47,618 nucleotides of DNA from Candidatus Methylomirabilis tolerans (lineage in GTDB: Bacteria; Methylomirabilota; Methylomirabilia; Methylomirabilales; Methylomirabilaceae): NCBI GenBank assembly GCA_019912425.1, contig JAIOIU010000124.1, positions 1 to 47,618 on the forward strand, read 5' to 3'. This document shows, in pieces, positions 36,292-46,458 of the stretch (the stretch's first letter is position 1; each line of letters begins with the position of its first letter). The notes under the pieces are model-generated. The model did not search any database, was not told the origin of the DNA, and saw nothing but the letters and a program-made list of their open reading frames with translations. Both the position numbers and the translations under genes were made by a program.

Positions 36292-37602
36292 CTACCCCAT
36301 CCTGCCCTTAATACGACTCTTCTTCAAAAATCCCTCATAGTGACGCATGAGCAAGTGGGACTCGACCTGCTGCACAGTATCCAAGGCTACGCCGACCACG
36401 ATCAAAAGTGAGGTTCCTCCAAAGAAGAACGGCACGTTCATTGTCGTGATCAGCAATTCAGGAAGAATTGAGATCAACGTCAGGTAGATCGCCCCAACAA
36501 GCGTTATCCGATCCAACACCTTCTCGATAAATTCCGCCGTCCTCGCTCCAGGTCGAATACCAGGGATAAAGCCCCCGTACTTTCTCATGTTATCAGCAAC
36601 ATCTGTCGGATTAAAGACGATGGCCGTATAAAAGTAGGTGAAGAAAATAATGGCAACAGCATACAGCACTGTATAGATTACAGTTCCAGGGGAAAGCGTT
36701 CTGGCCAGAGCCTGCATCCATGGGTGATTAAAAAATTGTGCGATAGTCGCGGGAAATACGATAATGGAGGCGGCAAAGATCACCGGGATGACTCCTGCCG
36801 TGTTGATCCGCAATGGGATATGCGTACTTTGACCTCCATAGATCCGACGGCCGACAACTCTTTTCGCATATTGCACCACTATCGGTCTTTGACCGAGCGT
36901 CATCACAATCACTCCAGCCACTACCAGCACCATCAGCGTCAGGACGGCCAACAACGCCAGGGCTGAAAGTTCACCCGTGGACAGAAGTCGCCATGTGTTC
37001 ACAATCGCCTCAGGCATCCTGACAATGATACCGGCAAAGATCAGGAGAGAGATTCCGTTCCCGATCCCTCGTTCGGTGATCTGCTCGCCCACCCACATGA
37101 GAAAGATCGCTCCTGTCGTCAGCGTAATCGTGGTCATCAGACGAAAGCCCATTCCCGGATTGATCACGATCTGCTCACCGATCGGGCTCCGCATATTCTC
37201 AAGACCAATGGCGATCCCCATGGCCTGAATAGCCGCAAGCAAGACGGTACCGTACCGGGTATATTGAGAGATCTTCTTGCGCCCCTGCTCTCCTTCTTTG
37301 CTCAGCTTCTCCAGGGGAGGAAAGACAACTGCAAGAAGTTGGAGAATAATCGATGCGCTGATATACGGCATGATACCGAGCGCGAGGATACTGAGACGAC
37401 GTAGCGCGCCACCCGAAAAGAGATCGAAGAAACCAAGAAGTGTCCCACCTGCCTGCTGAAAAAACGATGCAAGAGCGTGGGCATCAATACCAGGGGTTGG
37501 AATGTGGGATCCTACTCGGTAAGCAATCAGCGCCAAAGCGGTAAAGATGATCCGCTTCTTAAGCTCAGGCACCCTGAAGATATTGCCGACCCCCTCCATC
37601 AT
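36292..37602 (-). CDS. secY: Protein translocase subunit SecY
   Basis: The channel of the Sec translocon, in the inner membrane. 436 residues with ten predicted membrane helices. Motifs near the N-terminus are [20 protein letters not shown] and [43 protein letters not shown] near 320 is also characteristic. The start ATG overlaps the rplO TGA by four bases (ATGA). Confidence 0.98.
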   Translation of the reverse strand: MMEGVGNIFRVPELKKRIIFTALALIAYRVGSHIPTPGIDAHALASFFQQAGGTLLGFFDLFSGGALRRLSILALGIMPYISASIILQLLAVVFPPLEKLSKEGEQGRKKISQYTRYGTVLLAAIQAMGIAIGLENMRSPIGEQIVINPGMGFRLMTTITLTTGAIFLMWVGEQITERGIGNGISLLIFAGIIVRMPEAIVNTWRLLSTGELSALALLAVLTLMVLVVAGVIVMTLGQRPIVVQYAKRVVGRRIYGGQSTHIPLRINTAGVIPVIFAASIIVFPATIAQFFNHPWMQALARTLSPGTVIYTVLYAVAIIFFTYFYTAIVFNPTDVADNMRKYGGFIPGIRPGARTAEFIEKVLDRITLVGAIYLTLISILPELLITTMNVPFFFGGTSLLIVVGVALDTVQQVESHLLMRHYEGFLKKSRIKGRMG

Positions 37603-38045
37603 GAGCTAATGACCTCGACCTTCCCACCAGAGGCAAGGATCTTCTCGATCGATCGTTTAGAGAACTTATGAGCGGCCACACTGAGAGGCTTACCGAGAAC
37701 CCCTTCGGCAAGAACCTTCAATCCCGCCTTCAGATCCTTGACGAGCCTCCGTTCCTGCAGCAGTCCTGGGGTCACTTTAGTTCCTGATTCGAATCGCTCC
37801 AGATCTTTCAGGTTCACGGTGGCGTAGACCTTCTTGAATCGACTGGTAAAGCCTCGCTTTGGTACACGGCGATGGAGTGGAAGCTGACCGCCCTCGAACC
37901 AGGGATGGATATGGGCACCCGAGCGAGCCTTCTGACCTTTTTCCCCTCTGCCGGATGTCTTCCCGTGCCCGGAACCGGTACCACGACCAACACGTTTTCT
38001 GCGCCGATTAGCGCCTGCCGACGGCTTCAACTCGTGCAGTTTCAT
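37599..38045 (-). CDS. rplO: 50S ribosomal protein L15
   Basis: 148 residues with the Gly/Arg-rich N-terminus ([21 protein letters not shown]) and GQKARSG. L15 is a late-assembly protein that threads through 23S rRNA. Start and stop each overlap the neighbouring gene by four bases (rpmD upstream, secY downstream). Confidence 0.98.
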   Translation of the reverse strand: MKLHELKPSAGANRRRKRVGRGTGSGHGKTSGRGEKGQKARSGAHIHPWFEGGQLPLHRRVPKRGFTSRFKKVYATVNLKDLERFESGTKVTPGLLQERRLVKDLKAGLKVLAEGVLGKPLSVAAHKFSKRSIEKILASGGKVEVISS

Positions 38046-38242
38046 CCCCTCTCCTCACTAGCGACCTGCTGCACATCGACGAGGTGAATCACCTTCCTGA
38101 TCATTCCTCGAATAGTCGGTGTGTCGGCGCGGACTACAGACTCATTGAGTCTGCGCAATCCCAACCCGGCGAGAACCCGAGTCTGGTGGGCCGGGTGGCC
38201 GATCTTACTTTTTCTGAGAATAATACGAAGACCTTTATTCAT
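38042..38242 (-). CDS. rpmD: 50S ribosomal protein L30
   Basis: 66 residues from ATG 38240-38242; the frame is open upstream inside rpsE but the family begins [15 protein letters not shown]. The motif [19 protein letters not shown] is typical. One base separates it from the rpsE stop (TAA-G-ATG), and it overlaps rplO by four bases. Confidence 0.96.
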   Translation of the reverse strand: MNKGLRIILRKSKIGHPAHQTRVLAGLGLRRLNESVVRADTPTIRGMIRKVIHLVDVQQVASEERG

Positions 38243-38243
38243 C

Positions 38244-38753
38244 TTATGCCCCTTGCGCGACCAGCCCTTTCTGATGTGCCCCTCGTGCACGCGCTACGTC
38301 TTCAGGCGTCCGAAGCGACTGCAGGCCCTTTAACGTCGCCTTTACGACATTGTGCGGATTATCGGAGCCCAGCGATTTAGACAGCACATCTCGAACGCCC
38401 GCCGCCTCCAACACTGCACGAGCCGCCCTTCCCGCTACGACTCCAGTCCCTTGCGAGGCCGGCTTCAGGATCACCCTACTTGAGCCGAACTTTCCGATCA
38501 CCTCGTGAGGAATACTTGTTCGTATCAGCGATATGCCGATCAAATCCTTCTTAGCCGCCTCAACCCCCTTGCGGATCGCCTCCGGGACCTCGTGCGCTTT
38601 TCCTAATCCGATTCCCACGTGTCCGTTCTGATCGCCCACCACGACAAGGGCGCTGAACTGAAATCGCCGCCCCCCCTTCACCACTTTGGCGACTCGATTA
38701 ATATGGACGATACGCTCGGCGAGGTTCAACGACTCAGCTTTAATCTGCTTCAA
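38244..38753 (-). CDS. rpsE: 30S ribosomal protein S5
   Basis: 169 residues with [21 protein letters not shown] (11-31) and [19 protein letters not shown], important for decoding fidelity. The start codon is TTG (38751-38753) with AGAGGGAG about 5 bases upstream; no ATG fits the family N-terminus. The 175-base gap before it (38754-38928) holds CAGC-word repeats and no gene. Confidence 0.97.
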   Translation of the reverse strand: MKQIKAESLNLAERIVHINRVAKVVKGGRRFQFSALVVVGDQNGHVGIGLGKAHEVPEAIRKGVEAAKKDLIGISLIRTSIPHEVIGKFGSSRVILKPASQGTGVVAGRAARAVLEAAGVRDVLSKSLGSDNPHNVVKATLKGLQSLRTPEDVARARGAHQKGLVAQGA

Positions 38754-38764
38754 TCTTCTCCCTC

Positions 38765-38928
38765 TCTTCTACTATCCTGCATCCTGTAAGCATTCAGCGA
38801 TCGGCCATCAGCTTACAGCGAAAACTCAGGAGACGCGAGAGACAACCCGCATCCAGGACCACGCTGCTACGTCTTCATCCTCAGCTATCAGACTGACCGC
38901 TGACGGCTCACGGCTTACCCGCCACCGA
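38765..38928. repeat. CAGC-word repeat spacer between rplR and rpsE
   Basis: Words such as CAGCGATCGGCCATCAGC and CTGACCGCTGACGGCTCA recur in both orientations. The same words appear at 4838-4876, 5068-5102, 22138-22205, 40735-40812, 43838-43910 and 47105-47150. Confidence 0.6.
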
Positions 38929-39297
38929 CTAGAGCCTTATTCCTTTCTCTCCAAGGCCGGCGGCCAACGCTTTCACGCGTCCATGAAACTTGAACCCACC
39001 ACGATCAAAGACCACTCGCGAAATATCGGCCGCCAGGGCCTTACTCGCTAATAGCTCACCGACCAACCGAGCAGCAGCGGTCTTGCTCTCAACCTTTCCT
39101 TTTTCTCTGATCTCTTTCGAAAGGGTGGACGCGGCAGCCAGCGTCTTGCCCTGCTCGTCATCAACAATCTGGGCGTAGATATGACGAGCACTTCTGAATA
39201 CACAGAGCCGTGGGTAGGATGCGCTACCAACAATACGCTTTCTAATCCGACGATGACGTCGTTGTCGGCGCTCCTGTTTTCCTCCGTAGCCTACCAA
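38929..39297 (-). CDS. rplR: 50S ribosomal protein L18
   Basis: 122 residues, binds 5S rRNA. Family motifs are RRHRRIRKRI and PRLCVFRSARHIYAQIVDDEQGKTLA; the C-terminal FDRGGFKFHGRVKALAAG is typical. The start is TTG at 39295-39297 with GGAGGA six bases upstream. 31 bases after rplF. Confidence 0.97.
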   Translation of the reverse strand: MVGYGGKQERRQRRHRRIRKRIVGSASYPRLCVFRSARHIYAQIVDDEQGKTLAAASTLSKEIREKGKVESKTAAARLVGELLASKALAADISRVVFDRGGFKFHGRVKALAAGLGEKGIRL

Positions 39298-39328
39298 CTC
39301 AACTCCTCCTCGAGAGGCGCGACACGAC

Positions 39329-39865
39329 TTACGCCCCGGCCTTCCCGGCCTTACGACGAATATGCTCGCCCGCGTACTTGACCCCCTTGCCCTTATACGG
39401 CTCAGGCGGTCTGAGACTCCTGATCTTGGCGGCTACCTCGCCGACCTGCTGTTTATCCACTCCGGAGATCGCCAGCAGATTCTGGCCCTCTACCGAAACA
39501 TTAATTCCGTCAGGCAACGGCACAATGAGAGGGTGCGAATAACCTAACATCAGCGAGAGGTTTCTCCCTTGCACCGAGGCACGATAGCCGACCCCGATCA
39601 TCTCAAGCTTCTTCTCGAATCCCTTGGTGACCCCCTCGATCATATTTGCAATCAGCGTACGGGTCAATCCATGGAGTGAACGATGGAGTTTATTATCCGA
39701 GGGCCGCAGGCAATGAAGCTGGCTGTCCTCCACCCTCACCGTCATTGAATGATGGAGGCGAAGTGAAAGCTTACCCTTCGGTCCCTCGACAAAGATGCTA
39801 CCTCCCGTAATCTCGATTTTCACCTGCTCGGAGAACGGGATTGGTTTCTTTCCGATTCGCGACAT
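39329..39865 (-). CDS. rplF: 50S ribosomal protein L6
   Basis: 178 residues, two-domain L6 fold: MSRIGKKPIPF at the N-terminus, the ANMIEGVTKGFEKKLEMIGVGYRA segment, and the C-terminal RPPEPYKGKGVKYAGEHIRRKAGK signature. ATG start. The 181-base spacer to rpsH contains repeat copy 2. Confidence 0.98.
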   Translation of the reverse strand: MSRIGKKPIPFSEQVKIEITGGSIFVEGPKGKLSLRLHHSMTVRVEDSQLHCLRPSDNKLHRSLHGLTRTLIANMIEGVTKGFEKKLEMIGVGYRASVQGRNLSLMLGYSHPLIVPLPDGINVSVEGQNLLAISGVDKQQVGEVAAKIRSLRPPEPYKGKGVKYAGEHIRRKAGKAGA

Positions 39866-39938
39866 ACCCTACCTGTTTCCTTAGATAGCGCCCGGCAATC
39901 AGCAGCGGTCAGCCACAGACAGAACTGAACGCCCAAAA

Positions 39939-39990
39939 CTGATCGCTTAACCAGCATGACATTTTCGCACGTTACGGCACAGCGCTTCAC
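39939..39990. repeat. Dispersed intergenic repeat, copy 2
   Basis: CTGATCGCTTAACCAGCATG and ACATTTT match 22203-22229 at most positions. CAGC-words precede it. The whole 39866-40046 spacer shows no gene. Confidence 0.55.
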
Positions 39991-40046
39991 TTACTCCGGC
40001 CTACCCACTCACCCCTTGTAACTTCTCCCAACAGCCTCGCACATCC

Positions 40047-40442
40047 TCACCAGACGTAGCACAGCACCTCGCCACCTACGCCTCGATCTTTAGCCGCTCG
40101 CTCCGTCATGATCCCCTGTGAGGTCGAAAGAACCGCCACACCTAAGCCATTCAGGACCCGAGGTAACCGCCGCGACGTCGCATACACCCGGAGCCCGGGC
40201 CGGCTGACTCGACGAAGACCGCTCACGATCCGCTGGTCTCCCGCACCGTACTTCAGGTAGATCCGAAGCACTCGATGGTTGTCGACTGTGAGGACCTTAA
40301 AGTTCCTGATATACCCTTCCTCACGCAGGACCTTTGCAATTTCTACTTTAATCCTGGAGGCCGGAATGTGGACGGTGTCATGAACGGCCAAGTTGGCGTT
40401 CCTGACCCTGGTCAGCATGTCAGCTATCGGGTCGGTCATCAT
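40047..40442 (-). CDS. rpsH: 30S ribosomal protein S8
   Basis: 131 residues: [14 protein letters not shown] at the start and the C-terminal [29 protein letters not shown]8 nucleates the central 16S domain and represses the spc operon in E. coli. Two tandem ATGs open the gene; either may be used. An 87-base gap without a gene follows rpsN. Confidence 0.97.
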   Translation of the reverse strand: MMTDPIADMLTRVRNANLAVHDTVHIPASRIKVEIAKVLREEGYIRNFKVLTVDNHRVLRIYLKYGAGDQRIVSGLRRVSRPGLRVYATSRRLPRVLNGLGVAVLSTSQGIMTERAAKDRGVGGEVLCYVW

Positions 40443-40529
40443 GGTCGACTTACTCCAAATTTCACGTTTGGCATTCGATGCTCCGCGTTTAGAAGGCTCA
40501 CGTCCTCGATTCGGAGGCGCGCAACCACT

Positions 40530-40715
40530 TTACCAACTTGCCTTAATGACGCCTGGGATCTCACCCCGAAGAGCCAGATCCCGAAAGCAGATCCGACACA
40601 TCTCAAACTTCCTGAGGTAGCCGCGCGGTCGCCCACAGTTACGACAGCGGTGATAGCCGCGCACTCCGAATTTCGGCTCACGCTGACTTTTCACGATTAG
40701 CGAAAGCTTTGCCAT
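40530..40715 (-). CDS. rpsN: 30S ribosomal protein S14, zinc-binding type
   Basis: 61 residues, the short S14 (type Z): [21 protein letters not shown] gives a CxxC...CxxC zinc site. The long zinc-free form has about 100 residues. ATG start. The 105-base gap to rplE (40716-40820) has CAGC-word repeats and no gene. Confidence 0.97.
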   Translation of the reverse strand: MAKLSLIVKSQREPKFGVRGYHRCRNCGRPRGYLRKFEMCRICFRDLALRGEIPGVIKASW

Positions 40716-40734
40716 ATGCTGCTCCCTAACTTTC

Positions 40735-40812
40735 AGTAATCAGCGTTCAGCTTTCAGGAACAATAAACAAATACGCAACATATCTTCGCTGATAGCTGAC
40801 GGCTGATCGCTC
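40735..40812. repeat. CAGC-word repeat spacer between rplE and rpsN
   Basis: CAGTAATCAGCGTTCAGC-type words at 40735-40757 and GCTGATAGCTGACGGCTG words at 40790-40808 face each other in opposite orientation, so a hairpin is possible. Confidence 0.6.
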
Positions 40813-40820
40813 TTTATTTA

Positions 40821-41438
40821 CTAACTCTTCTGAAAAGGAAACCCTAGATGCTCCAAGAGCGCACGTGCCTGTTCATCTGTCTTCGCTGACGTCTCAATGG
40901 CGATATCCATTCCGCGGACGGCATCCACCTTATCGTATTTGATCTCTGGGAAGATGAGTTGTTCTCTCACCCCAAGATTGTAATTGCCACGACCATCAAA
41001 CGACTTGGCCGGAACGCCTCTGAAGTCTCGAATCCGCGGGAGCGCGACATTCACGAACCGATCGAGAAACTCATACATCCGATCTCCGCGCAGGGTGACC
41101 TTACAACCGATGGGCACCCCCTCCCTGAGCTTGAATCCTGCCTCAGACTTCCTGGCACGCGTCACGATCGGTTTCTGTCCGGTTACGGCTGACAGTTCCT
41201 CGACTGCAGCGTCGATCACCTTCACATTCGCAACAGCCTCTCCCAGTCCCATATTGATAACGACCTTCGAGGGACGAGGCACCTGCCAGATATTCTTATG
41301 CCTAAACTGCTTCATCAGGGCAGGCGCAATCATGTCGCGAAAGCGCTCGCGAAGTCGCGGTAGAGCGCGAGGTTCCTGTTTAGACTCCCTCACGTCCGAT
41401 TTTTCTTTCCTCTTTTTTGTCTTAGTTTCTTGCACCAT
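40821..41438 (-). CDS. rplE: 50S ribosomal protein L5 with N-terminal extension
   Basis: 205 residues, about 25 longer than usual. Residues 1-25 are Lys/Glu/Arg-rich ([10 protein letters not shown]...). The conserved part starts [21 protein letters not shown] and includes [29 protein letters not shown] and [18 protein letters not shown]5 binds 5S rRNA and contacts P-site tRNA. The ATG at 41436-41438 is 10 bases after rplX. Confidence 0.96.
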   Translation of the reverse strand: MVQETKTKKRKEKSDVRESKQEPRALPRLRERFRDMIAPALMKQFRHKNIWQVPRPSKVVINMGLGEAVANVKVIDAAVEELSAVTGQKPIVTRARKSEAGFKLREGVPIGCKVTLRGDRMYEFLDRFVNVALPRIRDFRGVPAKSFDGRGNYNLGVREQLIFPEIKYDKVDAVRGMDIAIETSAKTDEQARALLEHLGFPFQKS

Positions 41439-41448
41439 TCACTTTCCC

Positions 41449-41778
41449 CTAAGCAACTATCTCACTACACTTTTTACACACCCGCACCTTTTTACCATCG
41501 GCGAGACGACTAACGCCGACACGGACAGGGCGGTCACACTTATTGCAAACCAGCATCAGATTCGAAGCATGAATAGGATTTTCCCGTTCAAGTATCCCTC
41601 CTTGCTTCGAGCCCTGCCCCGGCTTGGTGTGGCGCTTCACAAGGTTCACCTTTTCCACCAAAGCCCGCAGAGTCTTGGGGATAACCTTCAGCACTTTACC
41701 CCGTTTTCCCTTGTCCTTCCCAGCAATTACGGCGACCAGATCGTTCTTCTTGACCTGAAGCCCCTGTCCTACCGCCAT
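41449..41778 (-). CDS. rplX: 50S ribosomal protein L24
   Basis: 109 residues from ATG 41776-41778 (GAGGG upstream). A KOW motif AVIAGKDKGKRGKVLKV starts the protein, followed by EKVNLVKRHTKP. The C-terminus has CNKC...CKKC, a zinc-ribbon form of L24. L24 starts 50S assembly. Confidence 0.97.
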   Translation of the reverse strand: MAVGQGLQVKKNDLVAVIAGKDKGKRGKVLKVIPKTLRALVEKVNLVKRHTKPGQGSKQGGILERENPIHASNLMLVCNKCDRPVRVGVSRLADGKKVRVCKKCSEIVA

Positions 41779-41808
41779 CACACCCTCACAGTTTCAGCCC
41801 TCGCCACC

Positions 41809-42177
41809 TTAGACCACCTCTGGCGCCAGGGAGATAATCTTCATGAACCGAGCCTCACGCAGCTCTCGGGCTACCGGACCAAAAATCCGAGTGCCGACCG
41901 GGTTATTCTGCTCGTTCAGGAGCACGGCGGCATTTCGATCGAATTTGATGTAAGAGCCATCCGCACGCCGTAGCTCTTTCGACGTTCTGACCACCACTGC
42001 TTTCACTACAGCGCCCTTCTTCACCGAGCCCTCCGGAATCGCCTCTTTGACGTTCGCGACGATGACATCGCCCAAACGGGCGTACCGCTTCCCGGATCCT
42101 CCCAGCACCTTAATCAGGGAGATCCGCTTGGCGCCGGAGTTGTCGGCCACCTCCATAATTGTCCGTAAACCGATCAT
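41809..42177 (-). CDS. rplN: 50S ribosomal protein L14
   Basis: 122 residues: [20 protein letters not shown] and [21 protein letters not shown] are family motifs, with [14 protein letters not shown] at the C-terminus. L14 lies at the subunit interface and is the target of the silencing factor RsfS. First gene of the classical spc operon; 9 bases after rpsQ. Confidence 0.98.
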   Translation of the reverse strand: MIGLRTIMEVADNSGAKRISLIKVLGGSGKRYARLGDVIVANVKEAIPEGSVKKGAVVKAVVVRTSKELRRADGSYIKFDRNAAVLLNEQNNPVGTRIFGPVARELREARFMKIISLAPEVV

Positions 42178-42186
42178 AATTACCCT

Positions 42187-42456
42187 TTAGATAATCGCCT
42201 TCTGCAGGATTTCTGTTACTCGCCAATGTTTCTCTTTGCTTAAAGGCCGAGCCTCTTCAATAGCAACCTTATCTCCCATGCTGCAACGATTGTCCTCATC
42301 GTGGGCTTTGACCTTTGTCCTACGGCGGACCATTTTGCCATAAGCCTCATGACGAACGAGACGCTCAACCACTACGACGACGGTCTTTTGCATCTTATCG
42401 CTCACCACGACCCCCACCAGGGCCTTTCGACGACCTCTCTTCTTCTCTTCGGTCAT
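42187..42456 (-). CDS. rpsQ: 30S ribosomal protein S17
   Basis: 89 residues, OB-fold 16S-binding protein: [29 protein letters not shown] and [26 protein letters not shown]. Its ATG overlaps the rpmC stop by four bases. Confidence 0.98.
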   Translation of the reverse strand: MTEEKKRGRRKALVGVVVSDKMQKTVVVVVERLVRHEAYGKMVRRRTKVKAHDEDNRCSMGDKVAIEEARPLSKEKHWRVTEILQKAII

Positions 42457-42674
42457 GGCGTCCGCTCCATCCCTGACATTGCCTGGTTACGCAAGGACTC
42501 TCTCCGTACCGTTTCTCCAACCGCAATCTCTCGGCGAAGGCGGCGGATACGGGCCGGATTCTCGAGTTGCGACACCGAAGCTCTCAACTTCAGCTTCAAG
42601 AGTTCATCTCTCGCATCGCGCAGCTTTTGGTCTAACTCTTCCGTACTCAACTCACGAAACGCTTTGGCATCCAT
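42453..42674 (-). CDS. rpmC: 50S ribosomal protein L29
   Basis: 73 residues, helical hairpin near the tunnel exit: [32 protein letters not shown] is the family signature. Located 8 bases after rplP and overlapping rpsQ. Confidence 0.97.
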   Translation of the reverse strand: MDAKAFRELSTEELDQKLRDARDELLKLKLRASVSQLENPARIRRLRREIAVGETVRRESLRNQAMSGMERTP

Positions 42675-42682
42675 CGTCGTCC

Positions 42683-43102
42683 TCAGCTCACCACCATCGT
42701 GCGGGATACGAACCGTGTGGCAATGGGCAGCTTATGTGCCGCGAGACGCATTGCCTCTTTAGCCGTTCCCTCAGTAACCCCTTCCATCTCGCAAAGGACG
42801 CGACCGGGCTTCACCACCGCCACCCATCCTTCCGGTGCGCCCTTCCCCTTACCCATCCGAGTCTCCGCGGGCTTCTTCGTGACCGGCTTATCCGGGAAGA
42901 TCCGGATCCACACCTTGCCCCCCCTCTTGATATGGTGCGTGATAGCTCGACGAGCCGCCTCAATCTGGCGATTGGTAATCCAAGCCGCCTCCATGGCTTT
43001 CAGACCATATTCTCCGAAGGCCAACGTCGACCCGCTGACGGCAACCCCAGACCGCCGCCCCCGATGTTGCTTTCGAAACTTGACTCGCTTTGGCGCCAGC
43101 AT
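42683..43102 (-). CDS. rplP: 50S ribosomal protein L16
   Basis: 139 residues: [68 protein letters not shown]. These are standard L16 motifs. The protein contacts the A-site tRNA elbow. 8 bases after rpsC. Confidence 0.98.
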   Translation of the reverse strand: MLAPKRVKFRKQHRGRRSGVAVSGSTLAFGEYGLKAMEAAWITNRQIEAARRAITHHIKRGGKVWIRIFPDKPVTKKPAETRMGKGKGAPEGWVAVVKPGRVLCEMEGVTEGTAKEAMRLAAHKLPIATRFVSRTMVVS

Positions 43103-43110
43103 CGCGTTTC

Positions 43111-43818
43111 CTAGTCCTGTGTCGGGTGAGGCCCTCGGAGCCGTCGCTGGCTCACTTGTGGCATCTCCCGTTCCTGTTTAGTCGCCAGCGTCTCCGGCAT
43201 CGCTTCCCCATGGTAGACCCAACACTTGACTCCGATCAGCCCATACGTAGTCTTAGCTTGAGTGAACCCATAGTCGATGTCGGCTCGCAGGGTATTCAAC
43301 GGCATCCGCCCCTCGCGATACCATTCTCTGCGGGCTATCTCGGCTCCGGCCAGTCGACCAGCACATGCAATCTGAACTCCTTGAGCTCCTAGCCGCATGG
43401 AAGACTGGACGGTTTTCTTCATGGCCCGTCTGAAGGCGACTCGGCGCATCAATTGAGAAGCAATCTGCTCAGCAATCAATTGAGCGTCCAACTCCGCCCT
43501 TCGAACCTCGACAATATCCAACTGAATCGGCTTATTCGTCATACCGGACAGAGCAACTTTCAACTTATCGACCTCGGAACCCTTCTTTCCAATAATAATG
43601 CCGGGTCTCGCGGTATGAATCACAATACGAACCTGATCGGCCTTTCGCTCAATATCGATTCCGGATACCCCGGCATGATAAACCTTTTCTTTGATGAAGC
43701 GTCGGAATTTAAGGTCTTCATGCAGGGCGTCTGCATACCCTTTCATGGCAAACCACCTGGACCTCCATGGCTTAATGAGGCCCAGTCGAAATCCTATCGG
43801 ATGTACCTTCTGTCCCAT
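43111..43818 (-). CDS. rpsC: 30S ribosomal protein S3
   Basis: 235 residues from ATG 43816-43818 with GGAGG upstream; GTG 43821 is possible. A KH domain ([23 protein letters not shown]) and a C-terminal domain with [37 protein letters not shown] line the mRNA entry. The 151-base gap upstream to rplV contains CAGC-words. Confidence 0.98.
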   Translation of the reverse strand: MGQKVHPIGFRLGLIKPWRSRWFAMKGYADALHEDLKFRRFIKEKVYHAGVSGIDIERKADQVRIVIHTARPGIIIGKKGSEVDKLKVALSGMTNKPIQLDIVEVRRAELDAQLIAEQIASQLMRRVAFRRAMKKTVQSSMRLGAQGVQIACAGRLAGAEIARREWYREGRMPLNTLRADIDYGFTQAKTTYGLIGVKCWVYHGEAMPETLATKQEREMPQVSQRRLRGPHPTQD

Positions 43819-43837
43819 CACACCTCCGCCATTTAGT

Positions 43838-43945
43838 AGAAGCTATCGGCTTCCAGCGATCAGCTTTACTGATGCAGCCGTTGTTTTTACCCAAAGCTGA
43901 CAGCTCAACGTCGACTGCCGGCAGCTATTTTGCCCACAGGAACAG
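43838..43945. repeat. CAGC-word repeats between rplV and rpsC
   Basis: TCGGCTTCCAGCGATCAGCT and CAAAGCTGACAGCTCA words recur. No gene is seen in 43822-43972. Confidence 0.5.
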
Positions 43946-43972
43946 GCGCGCCTCCCTCCCGCGAGAGCAGGA

Positions 43973-44320
43973 TTATAGGGTCGCTTCCTTCTCGGTGAGA
44001 ACGATAGTAATGTGACTACTTCGCTTTCTGACCGGGTTCGCTCGCCCCATGGCACGAGGCCGGAATCGCTTTATGGTCGGACCCTGATCCACAAAGGCCT
44101 CCTTGACGAACAGTCGATCGATATTCTTCGCTCCATGGTTATGTTGTGCATTGGCGAGAGCCGATTTGAGAATCTTCTCTACAACTCTGGCAGCATACTT
44201 TTTCGTAAACCGCATAGTGTCAAGAGCTTGATTAATGCCTCGACCACGGATAAGGTCAACAACAAGCCTTACCTTACGCGGCGGCATTCCTATGAAGCGA
44301 CCAACTGCGCGACATTCCAT
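43973..44320 (-). CDS. rplV: 50S ribosomal protein L22
   Basis: 115 residues: [43 protein letters not shown] and the tunnel-wall loop [24 protein letters not shown]. The long loop is complete. 17 bases after rpsS. Confidence 0.98.
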   Translation of the reverse strand: MECRAVGRFIGMPPRKVRLVVDLIRGRGINQALDTMRFTKKYAARVVEKILKSALANAQHNHGAKNIDRLFVKEAFVDQGPTIKRFRPRAMGRANPVRKRSSHITIVLTEKEATL

Positions 44321-44337
44321 GATCGACTCGATCCTCT

Positions 44338-44622
44338 TTACTTGAGTGCAGTGGAACGCGCGGTATGCGCTCCGTGCCCACGGAAGGTCCTGGTTGGAGA
44401 AAATTCCCCTAGTTTGTGTCCAACCATGTTCTCGGTAACGTAAATTGGGATGAACTTCTTGCCGTTGTGGATCGCCAGCGTATGCCCGACAAATTCAGGT
44501 ATTATAACGGAACGCCTCGACCAGGACTTGATGATCTTCTTCTCTCGTCCCTCATTCATCCCCTCGATCCTCTTCAGAAGCTTCGGGTCCACGTAGGCAC
44601 CCTTTTTTAGTGATCGCGGCAC
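44338..44622 (-). CDS. rpsS: 30S ribosomal protein S19
   Basis: 94 residues: [26 protein letters not shown]-like [52 protein letters not shown]. The start is GTG at 44620-44622 with GGAGG five bases upstream. S19 pairs with S13 in the head. Confidence 0.98.
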   Translation of the reverse strand: MPRSLKKGAYVDPKLLKRIEGMNEGREKKIIKSWSRRSVIIPEFVGHTLAIHNGKKFIPIYVTENMVGHKLGEFSPTRTFRGHGAHTARSTALK

Positions 44623-44712
44623 ACTAACCTCCGATCAGAGACGCACGTTGCAAGGTTGGAGATCCGAAACCACAAAGATCATCCTTTTCGTCTCGCATTC
44701 CGCGCCCCACAC

Positions 44713-45531
44713 TTACTTTCTACGTTTCACGATGAAACGGTCCGAGGGCTTTCCCTTCTTCCTGGTTTTTCGCTCAAGTTTCCCCCAGGGACTACAGGGA
44801 TGCCGACCACCGGAAGTTTTCCCCTCTCCGCCGCCCAGCGGGTGGTCGTGAGGGTTCATGGCGACACCCCGAACGGCGGGTCTGATCCCAAGCCATCGCG
44901 ACCGGCCGGCCTTCCCCAACGAGACGTTTTCGTAGTCCAGGTTCCCCACTTGACCAATGACCGCCATGCAATCAAGGTTGAGTCGACGCAACTCGCCGGA
45001 GGGAAGCTTCACCAAGCCGTAATCACCCTCTTTGGCTAAAAATTGCACGCCGGAGCCGGCGCTTCTAGCCAGTTGAGCGCCCCTACCCGGCTTCAATTCG
45101 AGGTTATGAAGCGTCATGCCGACCGGAATCGTTCGTAATGGGAGGGCGTTGCCGACCTTGATCTCGGCATCCGGGCCGGACATCAACTGCTCTCCGATCC
45201 GAAGGCCCAGCGGCCCAACGATATACCGCTTCTCCCCATCTACGTAATGAAGGAGAGCGACGCGTGCGGAACGATTCGGATCGTACTCAATCGACGCGAC
45301 CTTCGCAGGAATTCCTGCCTTATCGCGCTTGAAATCGACGAGACGATACTGTCGCTTGTGCCCACCCCCACGATGCCGTACGGTAAGCCGTCCGGACCCA
45401 TTCCGACCCCCACTTTTTCTCAATGGTCGGAGAAGCGCCTTCTCAGGGACAGCTCTAGTCACATCGGCGTACTCCAGCACCGTTTGAAAACGTCTGCCTG
45501 GAGATGTCGGCTTATATATTCGGATCGGCAT
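44713..45531 (-). CDS. rplB: 50S ribosomal protein L2
   Basis: 272 residues, near the peptidyl-transferase centre. Family motifs are [21 protein letters not shown] and [15 protein letters not shown], with the C-terminal [30 protein letters not shown] carrying the conserved His. ATG directly follows the rplW stop (TAG-ATG), with GAGGGAG five bases upstream. Confidence 0.99.
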   Translation of the reverse strand: MPIRIYKPTSPGRRFQTVLEYADVTRAVPEKALLRPLRKSGGRNGSGRLTVRHRGGGHKRQYRLVDFKRDKAGIPAKVASIEYDPNRSARVALLHYVDGEKRYIVGPLGLRIGEQLMSGPDAEIKVGNALPLRTIPVGMTLHNLELKPGRGAQLARSAGSGVQFLAKEGDYGLVKLPSGELRRLNLDCMAVIGQVGNLDYENVSLGKAGRSRWLGIRPAVRGVAMNPHDHPLGGGEGKTSGGRHPCSPWGKLERKTRKKGKPSDRFIVKRRK

Positions 45532-45822
45532 CTACGCTCCCTCGAAGAATTCAATGGTTTCCCCTTCATTCAGGGTTGCCACTGCCTTCTTCCAATTGGA
45601 TGTACGACCGACAAAACGGCCCAGCCGCTTTTTCTTGCCCTTTACGGAGAGCGTTCGCACCTGACGCACCTTCACCCGAAAAAGCGATTCAACCGCCCGC
45701 TTAATCTCGATCTTGTTGGCATCTCCGGCAACTTCGAAAAGGTACTGGTTAGCGCGATCCTTCAAATCCGTCCCCTTTTCGGTGATAAGAGGACGACGGA
45801 TGATCTGGTATACCTCTCTCAT
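45532..45822 (-). CDS. rplW: 50S ribosomal protein L23
   Basis: 96 residues from ATG 45820-45822, which overlaps the rplD stop (ATGA). A GTG at 45831 would add three residues. Motifs are [14 protein letters not shown] and [23 protein letters not shown], with [19 protein letters not shown]23 docks trigger factor and SRP at the tunnel exit. Confidence 0.97.
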   Translation of the reverse strand: MREVYQIIRRPLITEKGTDLKDRANQYLFEVAGDANKIEIKRAVESLFRVKVRQVRTLSVKGKKKRLGRFVGRTSNWKKAVATLNEGETIEFFEGA

Positions 45823-46454
45823 GGCTTCCACACCTCTTCCACCGCGTTCACCGCGCCCTTCGTCATGATAAGGGTATCATGTCTCAGGATATCGTACACG
45901 TTTAACCCCTGCATCGGTAAAAGCGTGAGATGGGGTAGATTGCGACAGGACTTGGCAGTCGCATCGTCTCGCTGGACTTGGTCTGTCACAATCAAGGCCC
46001 GCCCGGTAACCCCTAATCGCTCCAATAGCGCCTTGAATGCCTTTGTGCTCGGCTCCTCCAGCGAAAGGCCGTCCAAGACCATAAACTGACCGGTACGGAC
46101 CTTTTCGGAAAGGGCGGCCCGAAGTGCCGCCGCTCGCACCTGCCGAGGAACTACGTAGCCGTAACTTCGAGGATGGGGACCAAACACTGTCCCCCCACCA
46201 CGCCAGAGGGGTGACCGTCTCGTTCCAGCTCGAGCCCGACCAGTCCCCTTTTGCTTCCAAGGCTTCTTTCCGCCGCCGCGAACCTCAGATCGTGTGCGGG
46301 TTGAAGCGGTCCCCTGACGACGATTCGCAAGTTGCATCTTGACCACGTCATGCAGGAGTTGGGGTACAGCATTGGCGTCGAATACCCCCTTATCGAGGGC
46401 GATATCTGCCGTTCTTGTACCGTTCGTATCCACAGCCTGAACTATCACTGACAT
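45819..46454 (-). CDS. rplD: 50S ribosomal protein L4
   Basis: 211 residues: the tunnel loop [54 protein letters not shown] is clear. L4 also represses its own operon in E. coli. ATG start, 4 bases after rplC; stop overlaps rplW. Confidence 0.98.
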   Translation of the reverse strand: MSVIVQAVDTNGTRTADIALDKGVFDANAVPQLLHDVVKMQLANRRQGTASTRTRSEVRGGGKKPWKQKGTGRARAGTRRSPLWRGGGTVFGPHPRSYGYVVPRQVRAAALRAALSEKVRTGQFMVLDGLSLEEPSTKAFKALLERLGVTGRALIVTDQVQRDDATAKSCRNLPHLTLLPMQGLNVYDILRHDTLIMTKGAVNAVEEVWKP

Positions 46455-46458
46455 CGCC

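Noticed and set aside
40984-41973. A 329-codon + strand open frame
   Set aside because: Antisense to rplE, rplX and rplN; no recognisable domain.
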